From assembly GCF_001005305.1 (NCBI RefSeq), contig NZ_LBMH01000006.1:186001-250000 (forward strand): DNA of 64,000 nucleotides. Reading direction: 5' to 3'. Below, piece by piece: positions 37,644-46,109 of the stretch (position 1 is its first letter; the number at the start of each line of letters is the position of its first letter). Source of the DNA: Kordia zhangzhouensis (lineage in GTDB: Bacteria > Bacteroidota > Bacteroidia > Flavobacteriales > Flavobacteriaceae). Below the pieces are notes generated by a model. That model worked only from the letters and a program-made list of their open reading frames with translations. It ran no database searches and was not told the DNA's origin. Position numbers and translations under genes: made by a program.

Positions 37644-38483
37644 ATGAAAAAAATCGCAATACTTCTCATTGGTGCATTATTTATGTTCACTTCTTGTGAA
37701 GAAACTCAATCACCAATATATGATGGTAACCAAACTTTGGCTTACTTCAATGGAACCTCGTCTACATTAGAAGTAGAGATCAATAGCGAAAATTCTATTG
37801 ATATCTCTGTCGGTGTAAGTACTATTTCTACTTCTGCTAGAACTGTTGCTGTATCAGTTGATGCTGATAATACAACTGCTACAAGTGGAATGTACTCATT
37901 CCCTTCTACTGTTACTATCCCAGCTAATGAGTACTTCGGTACATTAACTGTTACTGGTATAGATGATGGACTAACTACTGCTGGAGAAACTTTAGCATTA
38001 AAGATTGATTCAGTTGATGGCGGTGTTGGAAGCACTCGAGTTCATACTGTAAATATTGTTGAAATTTGCCCTATTGCTTCAACTTTCGCTGTTGGAACAT
38101 ATAGATTAGATTTCGTTTCAGGAGGTATTCCTGCTGCTGGATTTTCTCCAGCAATGGGTACTGGAGTAAATGTAGACTTAGCACCTGGAACTGCTTCTAC
38201 GGAAAGAATTTTCAATGTGAAGTTTTATCCAGCTTTCGGATTCTCTAATCCTCCTGTAGACTTCTCTTTCAGCTTAGTTTGTGGAACTACTGTTTCTAAT
38301 GGTATTCCTTCTGGACAAGTTTCTGGAGTTGGATGTGGTGGATCTATCGCATTCGGACCTTCTCCATCACCTGGTTCTTACACAGTTGGAGATGATACGT
38401 CTATGACGCTTATCTTTGCTGAAGATACTGGAGAAATCTGTGGTTCAGTAGCTACGACTACTTATACATTAACTAAATTATAA
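37644..38483 (+). CDS. Surface lipoprotein, Calx-beta-like N-terminal domain plus four-cysteine C-terminal domain
   Basis: A 279-residue lipoprotein (signal ending ALFMFTSC, Cys18) 19 nt after susD. Residues about 30-135 look like a Calx-beta or similar immunoglobulin-like sandwich (TIPANEYFGTLTVTGIDDGL, then GETLALKIDSV). The C-terminal part begins VEICPIASTFAVGTYRLDF and holds four cysteines (EIC, LVC, VGC, EIC). The layout matches the next gene, although the C-terminal domain lacks DSYGDGW. Probably an accessory binding protein of locus 2. Confidence 0.8.
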   Translation: MKKIAILLIGALFMFTSCEETQSPIYDGNQTLAYFNGTSSTLEVEINSENSIDISVGVSTISTSARTVAVSVDADNTTATSGMYSFPSTVTIPANEYFGTLTVTGIDDGLTTAGETLALKIDSVDGGVGSTRVHTVNIVEICPIASTFAVGTYRLDFVSGGIPAAGFSPAMGTGVNVDLAPGTASTERIFNVKFYPAFGFSNPPVDFSFSLVCGTTVSNGIPSGQVSGVGCGGSIAFGPSPSPGSYTVGDDTSMTLIFAEDTGEICGSVATTTYTLTKL

Positions 38484-38494
38484 TTAATATTGTT

Positions 38495-39364
38495 ATGAAA
38501 AAACTTATAAAATTTTTCATTTTACCTGTAGTAGCGGTACTTACATTTAGTTGTGTAAGTGATGATTCTGCTGGTAGATTTCAATCTAACCCTGAGTCTG
38601 GATGGGTTGAGTTCCCAAGCACAGAAACAACTGTTGCTGTAACATCAAGAACAACAGATGTTACTGTTCCAATCAATTACACTGCTCCTATTAACGGTCA
38701 GACAATAACTGTAAACTATAACATAGTTAATATACAAGGGGAAGCTTCATCTGTAGTTTCTGGTCTTGGTTCTTCTGCTACTATTATGGCAAATACTAAC
38801 AGAACTACAATCACTTTTGATATATTAACTGATGCGGTAGCTACATTGATTACTAACGGAGATGTAGTTTTTGATATCGAATTGACTAGTGCTACAGGAG
38901 GTGCTTCTGTAGGATTGTCTGACGGAAGTGCTCCAATCGTTCACAGAGTTAACTTACTATGTGGTGGTGAGCCTCCAATCGGAATATACACTATTGACAT
39001 GCACGATTCATATGGAGATGGATGGCAAACAGACGATCCAAACGGAGGATCTGGTATTACTGTAGTTACTACAAATGTTGATGGTGAAGAAAGTGTTATT
39101 GAATTTGGTATGTGTTCTCCTTACGCATCAGCAGCTGGGACTTTCTTAGGTGATGGTGCTTGTACTGGACCTGCAAGTACATCTTTCTTTGATGCTACAA
39201 CAACTATTGAAATTACTTCAGACGTAGTTGGAGCTGTTTGGAACTTTCCTGGAGATAACTGGGGAGAAATCAGTTTCGAAATCTACAAGCCAGACGGTAC
39301 ATTGTTATATGCTGCTGGTATTGACGAGCCTGCTGGAGAATTACCAGTATCTTACTGTGACTAA
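38495..39364 (+). CDS. Surface lipoprotein with C-terminal DSYGDGW domain (locus 2)
   Basis: A 289-residue lipoprotein (signal ending VAVLTFSC, Cys20). The first half is a beta sandwich (about 35-150). The second half starts NLLCGGEPPIGIYTIDMH followed by DSYGDGWQT, IEFGMCSPYA, GDGACTG, NWGEISFEIYKPDG and a final SYC. It is the clear relative of the last lipoprotein of locus 1: the four cysteines, the DSYGDGW turn and the W-G-E-(M/I)-S segment align in order. It lies 11 nt after its neighbour and just before a terminator, so all four genes form one operon. Confidence 0.85.
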   Translation: MKKLIKFFILPVVAVLTFSCVSDDSAGRFQSNPESGWVEFPSTETTVAVTSRTTDVTVPINYTAPINGQTITVNYNIVNIQGEASSVVSGLGSSATIMANTNRTTITFDILTDAVATLITNGDVVFDIELTSATGGASVGLSDGSAPIVHRVNLLCGGEPPIGIYTIDMHDSYGDGWQTDDPNGGSGITVVTTNVDGEESVIEFGMCSPYASAAGTFLGDGACTGPASTSFFDATTTIEITSDVVGAVWNFPGDNWGEISFEIYKPDGTLLYAAGIDEPAGELPVSYCD

Positions 39365-39385
39365 AAAAACAGAGATATACATCAT

Positions 39386-39413
39386 AAAAACCACCCAATT
39401 GGGTGGTTTTTTT
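39386..39413 (+). terminator. Intrinsic terminator after SusCD locus 2
   Basis: An 11-bp stem AAAAACCACCC with its complement around AATT, followed by extra T residues. It lies 21 nt past the last lipoprotein stop. Its right arm and T tract overlap the promoter region of the following rRNA methyltransferase gene. Confidence 0.92.
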
Positions 39414-39425
39414 AGTTTATATTTG
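39399..39425 (+). promoter_or_regulatory. Putative promoter of the TrmH-family methyltransferase, overlapping a terminator
   Basis: TTG (39399-39401), 16 nt, then TATATTTG (39418-39425), an exact TAnnTTTG. The ATG follows after only 4 nt, so the transcript would have almost no 5' leader. The -33 box lies in the loop and right arm of the upstream terminator. Confidence 0.45.
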
Positions 39426-39429
39426 TCAC

Positions 39430-40170
39430 ATGCAAAAAAATGAAACACAAATATTCGGTATCAGAGCTGTTATAGAAGCTATAAACTCGGGAAAAACTAT
39501 TGATAAAGTTTTCCTTCAAAAAGGATTACGAGGTGAATTATTTAATGAATTGGATCAATTGCTACGTTCCAATGCTATTAGTACTTCTTTTGTTCCTTCA
39601 GAGAAGCTTAACAGACTTACCAAAAAGAATCATCAAGGCGTCGTGGCTTTCATTTCGCCAGTTACCTTTTACGAACTTGATTCTTTAGTATTGAACGTAA
39701 TAGAATCTGGAGAAATTCCTAAATTCCTTGTATTAGATCAACTCAGCGACGTACGTAATTTTGGCGCTATTATACGAACTGCTGAATGTACAGGTGTACA
39801 TGGAATTATAATCCAGAAAAAAGGAGGTGCTCCTGTAAATGCAGATGCCGTAAAAACTTCTGCCGGTGCCATATTTAAGATGCCAATATGCAAAGTTGAT
39901 CATATAAAAGATGCTATATATCACTTACAAAGCTCAGGCATTCATGTAGTGGCTGCTACTGAGAAAGCAAAAGAAACTTTATATGATATAGATTTTAAAG
40001 TTCCCATTGCCATAGTTATGGGATCTGAAGGAAAAGGTGTTTCTCCTTCTGTTTTAAAAATTGTCGACCAACAAGCAAAACTCCCAATATTAGGAGAAAT
40101 AACTTCATTAAACGTTTCTGTAGCTTGTGGAGCTTTTTTGTATGAAGTTGTTCGTCAACGCATATCGTAA
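39430..40170 (+). CDS. rlmB: TrmH/SpoU-family RNA 2'-O-methyltransferase, probably 23S G2251
   Basis: SPOUT-fold methyltransferase that modifies ribose 2'-OH groups in rRNA. Start at 39430 (MQKNETQIFGIRAVIEAIN) is chosen because the family starts with this substrate-binding domain and the further upstream ATG lies in the terminator. The 246 residues contain motif 1 LDQLSDVRNFGAIIRTAECT, motif 2 IVMGSEGKGVSPSV and motif 3 LPILGEITSLNVSVACGAFL. All knot residues are present. The assignment to RlmB rather than another TrmH member rests on overall layout. Confidence 0.9.
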   Translation: MQKNETQIFGIRAVIEAINSGKTIDKVFLQKGLRGELFNELDQLLRSNAISTSFVPSEKLNRLTKKNHQGVVAFISPVTFYELDSLVLNVIESGEIPKFLVLDQLSDVRNFGAIIRTAECTGVHGIIIQKKGGAPVNADAVKTSAGAIFKMPICKVDHIKDAIYHLQSSGIHVVAATEKAKETLYDIDFKVPIAIVMGSEGKGVSPSVLKIVDQQAKLPILGEITSLNVSVACGAFLYEVVRQRIS

Positions 40171-40182
40171 ATAGTTACTATA

Positions 40183-40941
40183 CTATTCTTCAGCATCTAT
40201 ATTTTTATTTGAATAGATATATTGTATTTTGATAGAAGGGTTTGTCGTACTTGTTGACTCTTCTTCAATTTCGTCTGGTAGGGTTTCAATAAAGTTTCCA
40301 TGCTCATCAAAATGCCGCATAAACGGATCATCTTCTGGAACAAACTCTTCTTTTTCCCATTCATACGTATCTTTGGTATATACTCCTGGAAGAAAAACAG
40401 CTAATAGAAAACCTGTGATAAACCCTCCTAGATGTCCTTCCCAAGAAATGTGAGGTTCTATTGGAAATAAATACCATAACATTCCTCCATAAACAAACAT
40501 AATAATTAACGAAACTGCTACAAATCGATAATATCTAGTAATAATTCCTTTGAAAAAAAGAAAACTCATTAAAACATAAATAAAACCGCTTGCCCCAATA
40601 TGATTAGCTTCTCTTCCAATGAGCCATGTCAGTATTCCTGAGCCAAGCAAACCGATTAAAAAAATCACCCAACGTTGTGATCGATAAAAGTATATAACTG
40701 CTGCACTCAATAAAAAAAGAGGAATAGTATTATTCCACAAGTGATTCATACTACCATGAATAAATGGGCTCAAAAAAACGCCTCTCAATCCTCTTACGGT
40801 TCGTGGATACACGCCATAATCATTCAAGCGAAACCCAAATCGAATTTCACTCCAATACACAAGCCATATAACCATTATAAATAGAAATGGAAGCAATAAC
40901 ACTTCGGGTGTAAAAATGAATGGTTTCTGTGTAGACTTCAT
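40183..40941 (-). CDS. Rhomboid-family intramembrane serine protease
   Basis: A 252-residue inner-membrane protease with about six membrane segments. Catalytic features are visible: Ser118 in NHIGASGF, His170 in WEGHLGGFITG, and the oxyanion-helper pair His67/Asn71 in SMNHLWNNT. The soluble C-terminus (after about residue 190) is acidic (EWEKEEFVPEDDPF) and looks like a flexible tail. Rhomboids cut single-pass membrane proteins; the target is unknown. It converges on rlmB with a 12-nt gap and is divergent from rarA. Confidence 0.9.
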   Translation of the reverse strand: MKSTQKPFIFTPEVLLLPFLFIMVIWLVYWSEIRFGFRLNDYGVYPRTVRGLRGVFLSPFIHGSMNHLWNNTIPLFLLSAAVIYFYRSQRWVIFLIGLLGSGILTWLIGREANHIGASGFIYVLMSFLFFKGIITRYYRFVAVSLIIMFVYGGMLWYLFPIEPHISWEGHLGGFITGFLLAVFLPGVYTKDTYEWEKEEFVPEDDPFMRHFDEHGNFIETLPDEIEEESTSTTNPSIKIQYIYSNKNIDAEE

Positions 40942-40997
40942 ACTTTAATTTATATCTATTTGTCAAAAAATTAGCCAAGTCTAGCACACATGAAAAA

Positions 40998-41028
40998 TTG
41001 TCACTTAATTTGCAATAGTTTACCTTTA
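40998..41028 (+). promoter_or_regulatory. Putative promoter of rarA with near-zero leader
   Basis: TTG (40998-41000), exactly 20 nt, then TACCTTTA (41021-41028), one base from TAnnTTTG. The rarA ATG is at 41033, so the predicted start of transcription falls on or beside the start codon. Confidence 0.45.
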
Positions 41029-41032
41029 ACTT

Positions 41033-42310
41033 ATGAATGAACCTTTAGCAGAACGAATTCGTCCTAAAACATTAGAACAATATATTAGCCAAGAACATTT
41101 GGTAGGAGAAACAGGTGTCCTGACTAATCAGATTAAACAAGGAATCATACCTTCTCTCCTACTTTGGGGACCTCCTGGAACTGGAAAAACTACGCTGGCT
41201 AATATTATTGCGACAACCTCACAACGTCCTTTTTATACATTAAGTGCAATTAGTTCTGGAGTCAAAGAAGTTCGCGAAGTGATTCAACGTGCGAAACAAG
41301 AGAATGGTCTTTTTACCACAAAAAATCCAATCCTTTTTATTGATGAGATTCATAGGTTTAGCAAATCGCAACAGGATTCCTTATTGGGAGCAGTTGAAAA
41401 AGGTTGGGTTACACTTATTGGTGCAACCACAGAAAATCCAAGCTTTGAGGTAATTCCTGCTTTGCTATCACGCTGTCAGGTGTATGTTTTGAACCCTTTT
41501 GGAAAAAATGATCTAATAAAGTTGTTAAAACGCGCAATTAGAGAGGATGTTCAGCTTTCAAAAAAACAAATTAAATTAACAGAAACCGAGGCTCTGTTAA
41601 AATTATCAGGCGGTGATGCTCGAAAGCTCTTAAATATTTTTGAACTTTTGATTAATTCGGAAGCAAAAGATGAGATTGAAATTACAAATAATCTTGTAAC
41701 AAGTCGTGTTCAAAAAAATACAGTGCTATATGATAAAACAGGTGAACAACATTATGATATTATTTCTGCTTTTATTAAATCTATTCGTGGAAGTGATCCA
41801 AATGCAGCGGTATATTGGCTTGCACGAATGATTGAAGGTGGTGAAGATGTAAAATTTATTGCTAGAAGAATGCTAATCTCCGCAAGTGAAGATATTGGAA
41901 TTGCGAATCCAACAGCTTTAGTGATTGCTACCAATACGTTTCAAGCAGTTTCTATTATTGGATATCCAGAAGCTCGTATTATTTTAAGCCAATGCGCTGT
42001 ATATTTGGCCACTTCGCCTAAAAGTAATGCATCCTACATGGCTATTAAGAAAGCACAATCCATTGTTAGAGAAACAGGTGATTTGTCAGTTCCTCTTCAT
42101 TTAAGAAATGCTCCTACCAAACTAATGAAAGATCTTGGTTATGGTGAAGATTATAAATATTCACATGATTATAACCATAATTTTGTCGCTCAAGAATATT
42201 TGCCTGATGAGATTGCTAATACAAAAATATACGATCCAGGGAACAATCCAAGAGAGAAAAGTTTGCGCGATTTTTTAAAGAATCGTTGGCAAGATAAATA
42301 TGACTACTAA
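41033..42310 (+). CDS. rarA: Replication-associated recombination protein A (MgsA/WRNIP1 family AAA+ ATPase)
   Basis: Acts at stalled replication forks with SSB and the clamp loader. The 425 residues begin [20 protein letters not shown], followed by Walker [19 protein letters not shown] (about residues 43-60), Walker [16 protein letters not shown], sensor 1 [12 protein letters not shown] and the arginine-finger region [11 protein letters not shown]. The C-terminal tetramerisation domain has [20 protein letters not shown] and [18 protein letters not shown]. It is a complete and typical member, transcribed away from the rhomboid gene. Confidence 0.97.
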   Translation: MNEPLAERIRPKTLEQYISQEHLVGETGVLTNQIKQGIIPSLLLWGPPGTGKTTLANIIATTSQRPFYTLSAISSGVKEVREVIQRAKQENGLFTTKNPILFIDEIHRFSKSQQDSLLGAVEKGWVTLIGATTENPSFEVIPALLSRCQVYVLNPFGKNDLIKLLKRAIREDVQLSKKQIKLTETEALLKLSGGDARKLLNIFELLINSEAKDEIEITNNLVTSRVQKNTVLYDKTGEQHYDIISAFIKSIRGSDPNAAVYWLARMIEGGEDVKFIARRMLISASEDIGIANPTALVIATNTFQAVSIIGYPEARIILSQCAVYLATSPKSNASYMAIKKAQSIVRETGDLSVPLHLRNAPTKLMKDLGYGEDYKYSHDYNHNFVAQEYLPDEIANTKIYDPGNNPREKSLRDFLKNRWQDKYDY

Positions 42311-42369
42311 GACCTATATTACCACTTAAAAAATATGTGCCCTAAGCTTAAAAGAGTTTGGTTTTATAC

Positions 42370-43164
42370 CTAGAACTTCACTTTTAATTCAGATTTTACA
42401 TTTCCATCGCTAGTCGCAGTCGATAAAAACCATTTTCCATCTTCCTTGTATACGCTGGCATCTTGACCTTTTACCAAATATACATTTGGCACTCCTGTTT
42501 TTAAAAGAACCATTACCACTTTTGGAGTGCTATCTACTAATTGATACCCATTTTCAATAGGCTGTGCATATAGCATCATTTTTGACGTTTCTACTACTGT
42601 AAGAGTAGTCTCAGTTTTTGTCTCAGTTTTCTGAACTGGAAGTTTTTCTTCCGTTACCGTAATAGTAACGTTTTCTTGTACTTTGGGTGTTTCTTCTTTT
42701 TTGTCAACTACTACTTCTACTACCTCCTTTTTCTTAGGTTGGTATGTATAGTTTTTCATTTCTATATCTCTAAAAGCTTCTTTTAAAGCTACATTATAAG
42801 CCTTTTCATATGCTTTTATTTTTGTACGTCCAAAGGAAGTTTCTAATATCGTTTTATTTGTGCAATCACGAAGCACAAACGCCATTTTGGTGATAAAAAT
42901 GCTTGAATCGTTGTTAATATCAACATACAAAGCCAAACAGCGATTTTCCACTAAATCAGCAGGTAGTTTTTCCGTATTATAAAGAACTTCAAACCCTTCT
43001 TTTTTGAATAAATAGCGTACCAAACTATTCACACGATATTGATTATGCTTACTTAAAAAGTCCATTTTATAAGGAATTACAGCATATTTGTACTGATTCA
43101 AATCTTGAGATAAACAAGAAAAAGAGATCAAAAGAAATACTACACTTGCTAAAAAACGTTTCAT
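42370..43164 (-). CDS. Exported protein of unknown function, flavobacterial type
   Basis: A 264-residue protein with a signal peptide (MKRFLASVVFLLISFSCLSQ). The N-terminal domain (about 22-140, YAVIPYKMDFLSKHNQYRVN and AYEKAYNVALKEAFRDIEM) is followed by a Val/Glu/Lys/Thr-rich linker (about 148-195) and a small C-terminal strand domain (YQLVDSTPKVVMVLLKTGV, ending ELKVKF). I recognise the arrangement from other flavobacterial genomes but know no function. It faces rarA convergently. Confidence 0.75.
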   Translation of the reverse strand: MKRFLASVVFLLISFSCLSQDLNQYKYAVIPYKMDFLSKHNQYRVNSLVRYLFKKEGFEVLYNTEKLPADLVENRCLALYVDINNDSSIFITKMAFVLRDCTNKTILETSFGRTKIKAYEKAYNVALKEAFRDIEMKNYTYQPKKKEVVEVVVDKKEETPKVQENVTITVTEEKLPVQKTETKTETTLTVVETSKMMLYAQPIENGYQLVDSTPKVVMVLLKTGVPNVYLVKGQDASVYKEDGKWFLSTATSDGNVKSELKVKF

Positions 43165-43299
43165 CTGTTCAATTTTATATGATTATACGTTAGCATACAC
43201 ATCAATTACTATGCTAGTTTGTCATATTTTCAACTTATTATTTATGACGTGTATACTTTTAACGATTTGGCTTACAAATTAAGCATTTTATTGGAATCA

Positions 43300-44727
43300 T
43301 TACTTTTTCTCTATCGGAAAAATATAATTAAATCCTAGTTGTAGCGAAGCATAGTTAGCTTTGGCAAGGTTTGAATATTCAAATATGTTTGCTGCCATGA
43401 AATATAAATTCATGTTTCCTATGTGTGCTGACAAACCCACGCCCACATTGGTTTTAGAAAAGCCATCAACCGTATACGAAAGTTTCCCACTTAGAAAGGA
43501 AAAAAGTTGTTTTTTATAAAAAGCACTTAAGGCAAATTGTGGTCGTCTAGAACGTCCTATTCCAAACAAATGCAATCCAACTTCATTCAAATAATCTCCA
43601 TCATCTGCAGTACAGTTACATTCTTCCATTATTTTTTTGCCATATTGATAAGCAACAGAACCATTAATTTTAGGAGAACGCCATGCTATATAAGGATTTG
43701 TGATGGTGTCATATTCAAAAAGATTTTCAAAATTATCGGTAATTTCTTGCCAGTACTCATCAGCTGTTTGTCCAGAACCATTGTTAGGAAACAATGGATT
43801 CACCCCTTCGTAAGCATACTGTCCTTTGATTGTATAAGTTTCCACATCTTTTGAATGATAAATAAACCCTAAATCTTGTATACTTCCAGTAATAGTCCAT
43901 TGTTCTGCTGGATGAAATGTAAACCCGAGATCTAAACCCAATCCTAAATTTCCACTAAAAAGCATTCGTTTTCGTAATTCTTTGATTGCTTTTTGATTCC
44001 AATCACTTTGTCCATCATTTTCCAAGTTAATTAAAGAAGCATATCCAGATGTTTGCAATGCTAAATCAAGGTCAAATATATGGTTGTAAAAATTGTTGCT
44101 TCCTTCAGTAGTAACAAAACTTCCACGATTGCTGGTAGACTTGAAGTTTAGTAAACTCGAATAAAGTTTCCCACGAAAACCATAGCTCCATTTTTCATTT
44201 TTCTTAGTTGTTATACCTACATGTAACACTGTAAGCAACTCGCCTTTTCCATTTAAATGTCCCACATCAAATACACGACCTATGTGAGCTTGGTTTCCTT
44301 CATATGCCAATATAACCACATCTTCCGGATAGTATACATGAATATCTGCTTCTTGATATAAACCAAACGAAAGATACTTATTAGGTTCATACGAATTCCC
44401 AAAAGCAAATCCGCCACTAAGTATTTCCCATTGTTGATGAATTGTAAAATAATCATTCTTATCTAAAGCATATATCGCACGACGTAGCTTTTCATTAAAA
44501 TCGATTCCATTATCAGCAAACAAATCATATACAGAAATTCCTGACGCTCCAGCACTGGCATGAATATGAGATAGTAAAGGCACTCCTATATGCCACTTAT
44601 AATTAACTTCCGTCCCAGGATTTAATAATAAAGATTGTGGTATGTCTGTATAATTATAAAGTAGAGGTTTGTTTTGGGCAAATCCAAAACAAGAACAGAA
44701 TACGATAAACATACAGAATTGTTTCAC
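43300..44727 (-). CDS. DUF5723-type outer-membrane beta-barrel protein
   Basis: A 475-residue protein with signal peptide MKQFCMFIVFCSCFGFAQ, then repeated aromatic/glycine strands typical of a barrel (KYLSFGLYQEADIHVYYPED, GLGLDLGFTFHPAEQWTITG, QLGFNYIFPIEKK at the end). The DIPQSLLLNPGTEVNYKW start is typical of a flavobacterial family with PorP-like 'LNPA' openings. Its role is unknown; perhaps a porin or cell-envelope scaffold. It follows a lipoprotein gene by 16 nt, so the two may form a lipoprotein-barrel pair. Two cysteines in ECNCTADDGDY suggest a loop disulfide. Confidence 0.7.
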   Translation of the reverse strand: MKQFCMFIVFCSCFGFAQNKPLLYNYTDIPQSLLLNPGTEVNYKWHIGVPLLSHIHASAGASGISVYDLFADNGIDFNEKLRRAIYALDKNDYFTIHQQWEILSGGFAFGNSYEPNKYLSFGLYQEADIHVYYPEDVVILAYEGNQAHIGRVFDVGHLNGKGELLTVLHVGITTKKNEKWSYGFRGKLYSSLLNFKSTSNRGSFVTTEGSNNFYNHIFDLDLALQTSGYASLINLENDGQSDWNQKAIKELRKRMLFSGNLGLGLDLGFTFHPAEQWTITGSIQDLGFIYHSKDVETYTIKGQYAYEGVNPLFPNNGSGQTADEYWQEITDNFENLFEYDTITNPYIAWRSPKINGSVAYQYGKKIMEECNCTADDGDYLNEVGLHLFGIGRSRRPQFALSAFYKKQLFSFLSGKLSYTVDGFSKTNVGVGLSAHIGNMNLYFMAANIFEYSNLAKANYASLQLGFNYIFPIEKK

Positions 44728-44743
44728 TGATGAAATAATTTTA

Positions 44744-45301
44744 CTATTCGTTATCTATTTGAAAAAATAAAGTCGCTTTAGAACGCATTTTTATGCGTCC
44801 TATACTATTATCATCCAATGGAATACCTGTTTGACTCGGAAACATACTCAACACCAACTCTATCCGAACAGTTTGTTGTAACTGCGTCAATAAAGCATCT
44901 TCAAAAACTTCTGTATGTGTGGTGACTACTTCATTATTTCCATCTGGAAAAACAGTGATATCAAAAGCATAAACAACTTGGTCATTTTCATCGTACATGA
45001 TAATATCTGCCCGAAAAGTTCGATCGATTGAATTGGTAATTTCAAAGAAAAATTCCGTTCGAACTAAATTGTCACGCAGAAAATCATCATTGAATATATC
45101 AAATTCAAGTTCGTCTCCAACAGTAACGATTGCTGTTCCCGTAGGCTCTTGAAATTCCGAAGCTGGGAAATCAAAAAATAGCAAACTTGCTTCAAGCACT
45201 GGCGAGATAGTAATGTTTTCTGCTTGCTCAAAATCTACGTCTTTAACACAAGAAGTCAGCAAAACTATCAGTACAACCGAAATGATTTTGATAAATTTCA
45301 A
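44744..45301 (-). CDS. Lipoprotein of unknown function paired with a DUF5723 barrel
   Basis: A 185-residue lipoprotein (signal ending VLIVLLTSC, Cys18; then VKDVDFEQAENI). The mature part looks all-beta, with long alternating stretches such as TAIVTVGDELEFDIFND and TEFFFEITNSIDRTFRADII, and it ends SKATLFFQIDNE. The upstream position 16 nt before the barrel gene on the same strand is the main hint to function. No known family recognised. Confidence 0.75.
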   Translation of the reverse strand: MKFIKIISVVLIVLLTSCVKDVDFEQAENITISPVLEASLLFFDFPASEFQEPTGTAIVTVGDELEFDIFNDDFLRDNLVRTEFFFEITNSIDRTFRADIIMYDENDQVVYAFDITVFPDGNNEVVTTHTEVFEDALLTQLQQTVRIELVLSMFPSQTGIPLDDNSIGRIKMRSKATLFFQIDNE

Positions 45302-45346
45302 AGCTTATGAATTCGTTTTACGTTCGTACTAGCAATCATTTGTACA

Positions 45347-45390
45347 CTTTGCCAAATAGCAAAGCATACTTTGTTCTTTTGTAAGAACAA
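45347..45390 (-). terminator. Two small tandem hairpins between yjjG and the lipoprotein gene
   Basis: CTTTGC/GCAAAG (45347-45352 with 45359-45364) and TTGTTCTT/AAGAACAA (45371-45378 with 45383-45390) lie in the 124-nt gap after the HAD gene. They have no long U tract, so they are weak terminators at best. Confidence 0.35.
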
Positions 45391-45425
45391 CTAACTACTA
45401 AAAAAACGACGCTTTATGGGTTTTA

Positions 45426-46109
45426 TTACAGATATTTTTCAATTTCAGCTAAGTGATGTACAATTGGGCACAACAAATGATTATACTTCTTGTCAAAGTC
45501 AACGTGAATAACTCTCATATTTACTTTGAGTGCCCCGATAATATCCGCTTCAAAGCTATCTCCAATCATGACCGCATTTTCGGGAGCTACTTGTGCTAAT
45601 GTTAAAGCGTGATGAAAGATTTTTGGATTGGGCTTTTTTACATGAACACTTTCTGAATCAATGATATGTTTAAAGTAATCTTGAATTCCTGAAGCATGAA
45701 TTTTTTTTTGTTGCACTTCTCGAAACCCATTGGTAATAACATGCAGTGTGTACTTTTTTTGCAGATAGGATAGCAACTCTTCGGTATATTCAAATAAATG
45801 ATTAAAACTAGATAGATAGGCAATATACTCTTCCGATAACAAGTGAATCAGATCATCGGAAGCCTCATACTGTAACGTCGAAAATGTTTTGGACAAGCGT
45901 TGATACCGCAGTTCTTTTTTGGAAATTTTTTCTTCTCGAAATAAGCGCCAATATTCCAAATTAATAGGCACATAGGTTTCTAAAAAACGATCAATATCAA
46001 TCGCAACATTATTCTCTGTTAATATTTTTTGGAATGTTAATGCTGAATTTTTTTCGAAATCCCAAAGCGTGTGGTCTAAATCGAAAAAAACATCAGTGAC
46101 TTGTTGCAT
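45426..46109 (-). CDS. yjjG: YjjG-family HAD pyrimidine nucleotidase
   Basis: Dephosphorylates (often non-canonical) nucleoside monophosphates in the cytoplasm. HAD motifs: I FFDLDHTLWDFEKNS with the nucleophile and acid Asp pair, II HVITNGFREVQQKKI, III VKKPNPKIFHHAL and IV AVMIGDSFEADIIGA. The cap is alpha-helical, as in the family. It has 227 residues. Its start codon lies 17 nt inside the upstream deacetylase-like gene, so they are translationally linked in a radC-deacetylase-yjjG operon. Confidence 0.92.
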   Translation of the reverse strand: MQQVTDVFFDLDHTLWDFEKNSALTFQKILTENNVAIDIDRFLETYVPINLEYWRLFREEKISKKELRYQRLSKTFSTLQYEASDDLIHLLSEEYIAYLSSFNHLFEYTEELLSYLQKKYTLHVITNGFREVQQKKIHASGIQDYFKHIIDSESVHVKKPNPKIFHHALTLAQVAPENAVMIGDSFEADIIGALKVNMRVIHVDFDKKYNHLLCPIVHHLAEIEKYL

